Assembly: GCA_048213135.1 (NCBI GenBank)
Contig: PS015119.1
Span: 187,362-215,757 of the forward strand
Length of the DNA stretch: 28,396 bases
Direction: 5' to 3'
Source: Reclinomonas americana ATCC 50394
Lineage: Eukaryota; Jakobida; Jakobea; Jakobida
Position numbers and translations under genes: made by a program
Part shown: positions 22,301 to 28,396 of the stretch, piece by piece
Layout of the letters: each line of letters starts with the position of its first letter
Position numbering within the stretch: the first letter of the stretch is position 1
Notes under the pieces: generated by a model
The model's input: only the letters and a program-made list of their open reading frames with translations
Databases searched by the model: none
Told to the model about the DNA's origin: nothing

Positions 22301-23213
22301 TCAGCCGGGAACGACAACAGAAGCAACAGATGCAGGCACGCACCTGACTGGAGCGATCGCGCCGACTGCTCGTGCTCGTGCTGATGCTGGTGATCGATGG
22401 ATGGCGCCGCAGCTACACGAATCGATCCATGAGCCACAGCGTGTGCGTCTGAGCAACAAAAAAAGACAACCTACCATGACTGCCATTCGTCAACACATTA
22501 GCCATGCGCTGCGGCACGCGGACAGGCACCACCGGCCCCGTCAACGACGACACACTCTCCGTGGGCGACTGCACGCCAAACGGATCATGGCCACCCGCTG
22601 TCACCGGCCCACCAGGCGTCGTCTTGTGCGTCGGCGAGCTCACCAACCCCGGGTGCATCGCCAGTCGCCCCGACATCGAGTCCATCGACGACGCAACATC
22701 TACACACACAAGTCAGCAAGTCACTGATGACAACGCGATCAGTCACGCGTCACCACAGACCAAGTGGCTCCAGTCGACCGCGCTCTGCGTGTACACAACA
22801 CATGTGAGACTACATAATGACACACAGAGGAGAGCAAGACAGTGAGAGGGTCACCAGAGGCGATTGATCGGGCAACAGTCGACGGTGCCACTGTGCGCAA
22901 AAAAAAATGTCAACGTTCACATTTTTTTGTCAGCAGTCATCAGTCGCGACTCTGCTGCGCATTACCTCCTGCCGCGCCCCACGCCTCTCCCACATCTATC
23001 TCTCACACAAGTAAGCATGCCAGACATGGAGTAAAGAGAGTATAGAGTGTGGGGCGCGTAACATCCTTCATCAGCCGAGGGCACCACTGACGGCCCAGCG
23101 CCCGCCATGACCACCAGTGACGCAGCAGAGTTGGGAGGCAGTGTGTTGCCTCCTCCTCCTCCACTGTGCCCAGCGAGTGCGGCGCGGTCCAGTCGCCGAA
23201 CCTCACTGCTCAT
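16349..23213 (-). CDS. Kinesin-14 with C-terminal motor (KCBP-like motor, long coiled coil)
   Basis: Minus-end-directed type microtubule motor of roughly 1,650 residues in about two dozen exons. From ATG 23213 come a low-complexity head with a 14-Ser run (about 22080-22140), a long heptad-rich coiled coil (about 21900-17900) and a C-terminal motor. The neck (exon 18024-17830) reads KKLHNEIEDMKGGIRVFARM; motor exons are 17765-17184, 17114-16797 and 16720-16565; tail exon 16501-16349 ends in TAA. Catalytic motifs are intact: P-loop GQTGSGKT (17576-17553), switch I NDTSSRSH (17246-17223), switch II DLAGSE (17078-17061). The coiled-coil-neck-motor order defines kinesin-14. LVQSSIDGYNVCIFAYGQTG and TAKTLMFVNVTP resemble the plant/protist calmodulin-binding kinesin (KCBP) group, but no MyTH4 or FERM domain is seen. 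After the motor come a basic helix (RALQAAKAVQREKIGELVKV) and an acidic Gly-rich tail. Likely roles are spindle or microtubule organisation. Coiled-coil exon joins are approximate. Confidence 0.92.
22901..22928. repeat. 28-bp near-perfect A/T-armed palindrome in a kinesin intron
   Basis: AAAAAAATGT (22901-22910) and ACATTTTTTT (22919-22928) are perfect inverted arms. The centre CAACGTTC contains the palindrome AACGTT, with a single C/C mismatch on each side of it. It lies just upstream of an acceptor in the 5' part of the kinesin gene. Confidence 0.9.
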
Positions 23214-23271
23214 GAGTGATCACACTGACAATCGGTTGACACTGCACAGGACACAGTGCGATCAGTCACGA
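23214..23271. promoter_or_regulatory. 58-bp divergent intergenic region, kinesin / mitochondrial carrier
   Basis: Only 58 bp separate the kinesin ATG (23213, -) from the carrier ATG (23272, +). Both 5' UTRs must be very short, overlap, or start inside the opposite gene. The stretch contains two TGATCAC/GATCA-like palindromes (about 23217-23223 and 23259-23264). No TATA box is evident. Confidence 0.55.
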
Positions 23272-24827
23272 ATGAGTGGTGATCGCGCGCCTACACCGCT
23301 GCAGCGGTTTGTGTTTGGTGGATTCTCGTGTCAAGTGGCCTCCACGTTGCGTTTCTTTTTTAATTGTTGCTGCCTTGTTGCTTCCCTCACTTACAAACAC
23401 AACGACTGCTGCAGCATTCTGTCGCCAATGGATGTGGCCAAGGTTCGACTGCAGGTGCAGGTAAGCGCGTCTGTTATGCGTACTAGGTGCGTGCTGCGGT
23501 TTGACCACGCGCGCGTGCGCAGAAAGATCGGCATTTCGGCGGCATGTTGCATACGATGCGTGTGTTGTATGTGGAGAATGGAGTGCGTGGGTGGTTCAAG
23601 GGCTGGCAGGCGTCGATGATGCGCGAGGCGTCGTACTCGAGGTTGGCGCGCTCTTTGTGTCTGTGTCTCTTTGGTGCCTTCGTCATTCGAATCGTTGCAG
23701 TCTGCGCATGGGATTGTATGATCCGTTCCGGGAGTGGACGGATCGTGTGGCGCCTGGGCTGGGAGTGCTGACCAAGGTCACGGCTGGTCTCATGTCGGGA
23801 GTTGCGTCGAGTCTTTCTGCTGCTGTTCTCCTTCTTCTTCTTCATTGTCGTGTCTCATGAATCCACTCGTGCAGTGTCTCGGGGCGGCACTGACGGTTCG
23901 CCTCCTGCCTTCCCACCAGTGTTGTTGACTGTGTCTCTCACTACGTGCGAGCTTGTTGTTACAGACGCCACTGGATGTGGTCAAGGTGCGCTTCCAGACG
24001 CAGGGGCCGTTCCCGACGCCTGGTGTGCCATTCTTCCGGTCCACCCCCGAGGCGTTTGTTCGGATTTATCGTGATGAGGTGGGCGTGCAGGCGCTGCTGT
24101 GAGGTGTGCACTGGCTCACTCACAGTCGTGGCAGGGTGGTTTGCGTGCGCTGTATCGCGGCGCCGTGCCCAATGTCTCGCGGGCGGCGTCATTGACCGGC
24201 GCACAACTCGGTGGATATGGTGTGCATTTCGTGCCTTCTTCCCATTGACTGCCGCCCCGCGCTCGTCGCTCACCGCCTGCGCAGACTCCATCAAGAACCT
24301 CATCTTGCTGCCGTCGGGCTACTTTAATGACGACATAATCTGCCACTTCCTGTCGTCGGCCTTGGCAGGAGTTGCATACTCTCATGCATCGGATCTCCCT
24401 TTCTTCTCCCTCAACTCACGCTGTCTCTTTATGTCGACTCCAGGTGGTTACCACCACTGCCGCCAATCCTTGGGATGTGGTCAAGGTAGAGCGGGGCGAT
24501 CTGCCGCCACCTTGTGAGCTGGTTGCTGATTCATTGCACGAAAAATTGCAGACGCGCATGATGAACGATCACGCGCACAAGTTCAGAGGCATGGCGCACA
24601 CTGCCGTGTGTATTCTGCGAGACGAGGGCCTCACGGCGTTTATGAAAGGCTGGGTGCCGTCGTTCTACAGGTGAGCAGTTGGCACGATCGCGCGCTGCCG
24701 TTTCTTCGATATGTTGGTTGATGCGCTTCATGACTCTCGCACGCTGCGCAGACTGGCACCGCACACGGTCATGTCGTTTATCATGTACGAGAAGTTGCGG
24801 TTGATGTTCGGGCATCGGTCGCTGTGA
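23272..24827 (+). CDS. Mitochondrial carrier (SLC25 family), UCP/dicarboxylate/oxoglutarate group
   Basis: A complete 294-residue inner-mitochondrial-membrane transporter in ten exons: 23272-23345, 23415-23460, 23523-23641, 23701-23824, 23965-24078, 24135-24219, 24285-24370, 24444-24485, 24552-24670, 24752-24827 (885 nt, one open frame, TGA). Length and threefold structure are normal for SLC25. The three PxDxxKxR signatures are SPMDVAKVRLQ (from 23422), TPLDVVKVRFQTQ (from 23965) and NPWDVVKTRMM (spanning 24485/24552). Odd-helix loops carry REASYSSLRMGLYDP and RGAVPNVSRAA, and the third repeat ends FMKGWVPSFYRLAPHTVMSF. VVKVRFQ and VVKTRMMN, with the SLRMGLYDP loop, point to the uncoupling protein/dicarboxylate/oxoglutarate branch. 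The exact substrate (protons/anions, dicarboxylates, oxoglutarate) cannot be told from motifs alone. The start is the first ATG and gives the usual short N-terminus before helix 1. Confidence 0.95.
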
Positions 24828-24947
24828 CAACGCGGTCGCGAATGAAAAAGTTGTATTCAAATTTTATTACTTCGCAACGTCGACGTTCCGAGCTCCTTCG
24901 CGCAGCTAAAGAGCCAAGCACGCGACCATGTCAGCTAAGGTGTAGCT
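24828..24947 (+). other. Short space between the carrier stop and the next plus-strand gene
   Basis: 120 bp containing an AT-rich run (TTGTATTCAAATTTTATTAC, 24851-24870) likely to belong to the carrier's 3' end, followed by the next gene's 5' flank. No RNA gene or ORF is recognised. Confidence 0.5.
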
Positions 24948-25638
24948 ATGTACGAAGGTGGCGACTTGATGGCGACCGTGCTTGAGAGAAGAGCAGTGAG
25001 ACCTCGGACGAAGGACAGACACGGGACGTGCCCCCCAACCCACAACGACAACGCAATGAGGCCGTACGAAGACGACGACGATGACGACGACGATGGCGAC
25101 GAGCACACATCGCCAATGGACCTCACCGCCGCCTACTTTGCGCAGCGATACCGCCATCAACCACCACCACAACGCGCGCACTCCTCCTCGCCCTCATCCT
25201 CCTCACTCTCCAGTGCCCACTCACTGGGCGGCGACTCCTCTCCACCACCACCACCTCATCCTCCACCCAATGTCCCGCCTCTCCTTCCACCACGCTCACC
25301 ACCCTCTGCGCAACAAGAACCAGTGCTGTTCATGGGCGTCCCTGTGTCACCGCGCGGCAGCATGAGTCCACGCACTCTGCTCGCCCTCCAGCACCACAGT
25401 CCCCACGTGCATCATCACCACCACCATCATCATCATCAATACGATGCACAGCAGTCGGCACCGATCTTTAGCGTTGACGTGGCGCGACAATCGCCATCGA
25501 CCACGCCGGTGAGTCACTCGCTGAGTCTGCTGTCTTGGTGCAGTGTATGACTCACACTCGTGTGCTGCAGCGACAGCAACGGGCGTCGGCGATCAGCGGT
25601 GTCGATCCGGCCGAGGTCGCCGCCAAGATCCACCTGTC
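24948..25638 (+). CDS. Low-complexity Asp/Ser/Pro/His-rich protein, 3' end lost in a gap
   Basis: I do not recognise this protein. Exon 1 (24948-25508) and exon 2 (25571-25638, then Ns) are joined in phase 0 by a GTGAGT..CAG intron. Exon 1 encodes an eight-Asp run (around 25072-25095), an apparently ordered LTAAYFAQRYRHQ, a Ser tract, a Pro-rich run, the conserved-looking VLFMGVPVSPRGSMSPRTLL, then a nine-His run (around 25411-25437). Exon 2 reads ASAISGVDPAEVAAKIHLS. No catalytic domain, signal peptide or membrane segment is visible. An alternative start at ATG 25056 (MRPYED) would drop 36 residues. The SPRGSMSPRT stretch looks like proline-directed phosphorylation sites. The unseen remainder may hold the domain that would name it. 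Confidence 0.6.
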
Positions 25639-25658
25639 NNNNNNNNNNNNNNNNNNNN
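25639..25658. other. Assembly gap (20 N) between two convergent genes
   Basis: Twenty Ns separate the low-complexity gene (+) from riboflavin kinase (-). Both are still open at the gap edge and need separate stop codons, so the true gap is likely larger. Confidence 0.95.
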
Positions 25659-26323
25659 AACTCCAGCACCTCGCGCCCACGATCCACATCGCCCCAGATA
25701 GCCGCCTTCAGTGCATCTGAGCTCACACGCGTAAGCGAACCACGATGGAACTCTGCAGGCACAGACGAACACACCGAGGCTCTCAAAGTTCTTCTCTGGT
25801 CGCAAGTACGTGGTCACCACTAGCCGCAGATGCCGCTCATACAGATCACAGCCGAACTCGTGCAGAATGTAAGGCTCCTGCAGCAGGAGACGAGTGAGTT
25901 GCTCTTCTCATGCTCTCTCTCTCTCTCTCTTTCTCTCTTGTCTCACTCAACAATGGTCTTGTGTTGATTGTGGAAGTAGGGGTTCCAGCCAATGCTCAGC
26001 ACGGCCTTGTATACGGGTCCATTGTCGACACGTGCCCACGCAGCGTAGATGCCAGTGGAGGTGCTCTCGTCGGCCAACTCTGACTCGTTGCCCTCCAGTG
26101 GAATGTTGGCTGCCACAGTGTGTGAGAGAGGGAGTGTGTGAGAGGAGAGAGAGAGAGAGAGCACACCTGTGGGGATGCCAAGCAGCGAGCTTCCTCTGCC
26201 AAAGCCACGCACGATCTCACCCTGCGTGTGTATGTGTGAGAGAAAGACTGTGTGCCATGCGTGTGTGTGCGTTTGCACCTGCAGCAGCAGTGGCTTTGCC
26301 AGTGTGTGCTCTCCTTCGCTCAT
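25659..26323 (-). CDS. RFK: Riboflavin kinase (ATP:riboflavin 5'-phosphotransferase), last residues lost in a gap
   Basis: This enzyme phosphorylates riboflavin to FMN, the first step toward FMN/FAD. Five exons: 26323-26279, 26221-26167, 26109-25952, 25877-25775, 25716-25659, about 139 residues up to the gap. Family motifs in order: GEIVRGFGRGSSLLGIPTAN (the nucleotide/riboflavin-binding GRGS-K-LGxPTAN loop, here with Ser where Lys is common), GIYAAWARVD, YKAVLSIGWNPYFHNQHKTI, EPYILHEFGCDLYERHLRLV, TTYLRPEKNFESL. These cover nearly the whole single-domain eukaryotic enzyme (about 150-160 residues); only the C-terminal helix end is missing. The Glu in EPYILHEF is the position of the catalytic acid in the family. 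No FAD synthetase domain is fused. The start is the only ATG giving a short N-terminus before KPLLLQGEIVRG. The stop of the ADF-H gene lies 63 bp upstream on the same strand. Confidence 0.93.
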
Positions 26324-26386
26324 TCGCCGGAGGACTGATTGTGATCGGGACGATGATCGGAGATCGCGAAGTGTGCTCGGACTTTA
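26324..26386 (-). other. 63-bp space between ADF-H gene stop and riboflavin kinase start
   Basis: Holds both the 3' end of the ADF-H gene and the promoter of riboflavin kinase on the same strand. It carries overlapping CGATC/GATCG words (about 26338-26368) and no ORF. The tightness suggests very short UTRs, or a riboflavin kinase promoter inside the ADF-H 3' exons. Confidence 0.5.
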
Positions 26387-28286
26387 CTAATCGTGGTCGT
26401 CCAGGTCGTCCATGTCCCAGTCGGAGTCGCTGTCTGTGCACATGCAAGGGTTTGTGAGAATTGATTTGTGATCGGGCGATAAAGGAAGACGAAAGAAGTC
26501 ACCTTGCGATCGCGAAGTTGATCGAGGGCGTTCGGGAGACGAGAGACCGGGGAGGTTGGAGCCGCTTCGCTGCTGCTGTAGCGCCTGCAGAGCGAGGAGT
26601 CGCGGGCTTGGATCGTCCGCCGATGGCACGGGCAGTGGAGCCTCGGGGACAGGCGGGAGAGGCATCGGGCTGCGAGATCTGCAACAAGCGACAAGGTTGG
26701 TCGAGTGCAGCTGCTGCTGTGGAGGCACGACTCCTCCGACAACAAACCTCCCAATGTCCTTTCGCGGCGACGGGCTGGTGGCACTGACGCCGGCAGCTGC
26801 TGGCACCTGCACCCATCCTGGAGGTAAGTCGTGATCCAGTGACGGCAAAGCACCCCAGAAAACGCAACAGCAGGCAGCGCTCCATACTCGGCTTTCACAT
26901 CGGGTCGCGAAGAGGCGCGCCCGGCCGATCCCACACGCTGGGAGGAATTGCGCGAGGGCGGTGGCGAATTGGTCGGCGTGCGCGTTGGCGACAAGCCATG
27001 CCGAGCAGGATCAATGCTGCCGTCATCAACCTCAGCGCAGAGCGACCACTCTCAACAGACACACAAACAAACCCAGTCTTTTGCAACAGCTGCTTCAGTC
27101 GCTCGTCAGTGCGTCGACTGATCTGCGTACATCGCGCATCGACCATGCCCCACATCTTTTGCTGCCGATCGCGAATCGCCCCGAGACTGCCAAAGCAGTA
27201 AGCACGACGCACATCATCACCATCGACACGACGAATCCTCACCGGAGGGTGGAGAGATCCGAGAGCGACTGATGCACTTTCTGACGCAGCTGCTCCAGCT
27301 CATCCGCAATCATCTTCTCCACGTCGTCGAAATGCACACTCCGACCCGGCGCCGCCTGCACCACGCCCACACCACGATCAGTACCAGCTTACCCTCTCCT
27401 GTGTTCTTCTCCTCCTCCCCCATCCACCTTCTTTTGCTCGCTCTTGACCGCGGGAGGAGCGACGGCCAGTGGCGGCAACGGTGCGGGCGCGGTGTTCTTT
27501 GGCGATTCAGCCTGCCGCGGACTTGTGGAGTTGGAGCTCGACGCAGAGCCGCTGCCTCTCCGCGGCGACTCCGAGGGCGTTCGCTTGACGAGCGTGCGTC
27601 GAGTGGCACCCGCGCTGCCGCCCGCCGCCACCGCCGACACCACATTCTCGAACGGCGGACGCGATTTCGGAGGCGAAGTGGTGGCCAGTGCGGCAGCCAC
27701 CTGCCGCGACACCGCCTCGGGATCAATGTCGTCCTCGGACCACGCGTCGACCTCCACGCAAATGTCCTGCGTCAACCCCAGAGTACAGGTGGTGAGCCGC
27801 AAAAAACCAACCAAGCACCTTCCGTGACAGATCGATCACACTTACCGGCAACAATGACAGGATGCCCTGCTTGCCTTCCTCGACTGTGCTGGGTGCGTAC
27901 TGGCTTGCACTCGGCCCGACCCATGTGAGCAGTGCAAACCGCGAGTGTCGACCGTACTCCTCCGGCGCAAACACGCGAATGAGTGCGTACTGGATCTGTG
28001 GTTGTGTGTAAGATGATCGATCACTCACAGTCGCTCTCTCTTGCCACACACCTTGGCAAAGTGCAAGTGCTCTGTGATCTCTGACATGACGGAGCTCACG
28101 TGGCGCGACCGGCCCTTGTCGATCAGCTTGACGAGGCGATCGTGCACCTGTGTGACCGTTAGGCAGAGTGTGTGTTGTCTCGCACTCTCTCTCTCGTCGC
28201 ACCTCAAACACAAGATAGTTGACATGGTTCTCGTAAAACTCTTCCACAGCACGCAGCTCGGTCGTCGACGCAAACGTGGCTGTCAT
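26387..28286 (-). CDS. ADF-H domain (coactosin/Abp1-like) actin-binding protein with acidic Trp C-terminus
   Basis: A complete 469-residue protein in nine exons: 28286-28203, 28147-28052, 27995-27846, 27766-27428, 27355-27243, 27186-27073, 27016-26854, 26806-26503, 26433-26387 (1,410 nt, one frame). Residues ~1-137 form an ADF-homology domain: NHVNYLVFEVHDRLVKL, IQYALIRVFAPEEYGR, then RFALLTWVGPSAS, the coactosin/drebrin/Abp1 strand with LxTWxG. Such domains bind F-actin. Residues ~140-223 are Ser/Pro-rich and disordered; ~230-298 are a coiled coil (KMIADELEQLRQKVHQSL, TQISRRTDERLKQLLQ) that could dimerise it. Residues ~400-415 are proline-rich (PMPLPPVPEAPLPVP, SH3 or profilin type). The end has an amphipathic stretch RLLALQALQQQRS and finishes SDSDWDMDDLDDHD. 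This acidic tail with one Trp resembles the Arp2/3-binding A motif of WASP-family proteins and the acidic motifs of yeast Abp1; that function is inferred. No SH3 or clear WH2 is seen. Confidence 0.88.
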
Positions 28287-28396
28287 CTCCTCTCTTCTCT
28301 CTTATCTTCCCCCGATAATCGATCGATCTGCAATCCAATTCATGCGCTTTCACTCCCTTCCTCCTCCACTGCGCGTCTCACTTTTCTCCGCCCGCG
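28287..28396 (-). promoter_or_regulatory. 5' flank of the ADF-H gene
   Basis: 110 bp upstream of the ADF-H start. It contains an ATCGATCGAT palindrome-like word near 28318-28327 and pyrimidine-rich stretches. I see no ORF or recognisable core promoter element. Confidence 0.4.

Noticed and set aside
27310-27726. Arg-rich minus-strand frame overlapping the ADF-H gene
   Set aside because: It is a frame shadow of the Ser/Pro-rich exon 27766-27428; the ADF-H frame continues with correct splice phases on both sides.

Overview
This window reads as nuclear DNA of a gene-dense, intron-rich eukaryote, probably a unicellular one. Coding segments are cut by short introns (mostly 45-190 nt) with GT(G/A)..AG borders and CT/CA/GT microsatellites. 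No operons, Shine-Dalgarno-like sites, tRNAs or rRNAs were recognised. Genes alternate strands and sit close together: facing 3' ends are 65-85 bp apart, and one pair of start codons is only 58 bp apart. Exon chains were built by hand from splice motifs and frame continuity, so interior exons are more reliable than termini. I cannot name the species; the gene set (ADF-H protein, KCBP-like kinesin-14, LtrA-type membrane protein, berberine-bridge-type oxidase) does not settle it.

Layout. 1-7742 (-): a modular protein of at least 17 fibronectin-III-like domains with a cysteine-rich N-terminus; its 3' end lies outside the window. 7743-8099: divergent promoter region full of CT/CA repeats. 8100-12503 (+): an unrecognised acidic, low-complexity, probably nuclear protein. 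12569-14124 (-): an LtrA-family membrane protein damaged by two assembly gaps. 14957-16263 (+): a flavin-linked oxidase of the berberine-bridge type, 5' end missing. 16349-23213 (-): a long coiled-coil kinesin-14 with a C-terminal motor. 23272-24827 (+): a complete mitochondrial carrier of the UCP/dicarboxylate/oxoglutarate group. 24948-25638 (+): a low-complexity His/Ser/Pro-rich protein cut by a gap. 25659-26323 (-): riboflavin kinase, cut at its last residues by the same gap. 26387-28286 (-): a complete 469-residue ADF-H (coactosin/Abp1-like) actin-binding protein whose C-terminus looks like the connector-acidic Arp2/3-binding module of nucleation-promoting factors.

The genes do not form one pathway. 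Two are cytoskeletal (kinesin-14, ADF-H protein) and two touch flavin biology (riboflavin kinase makes FMN, and the oxidase uses FAD), but nothing in the sequence shows they are co-regulated. The most interesting items are the ADF-H protein with a CA-like tail, the one-exon-per-domain FN3 array with uniform phase-1 introns and a recurrent Gly-Pro-Trp signature, and the uncharacterised protein at 8100-12503.
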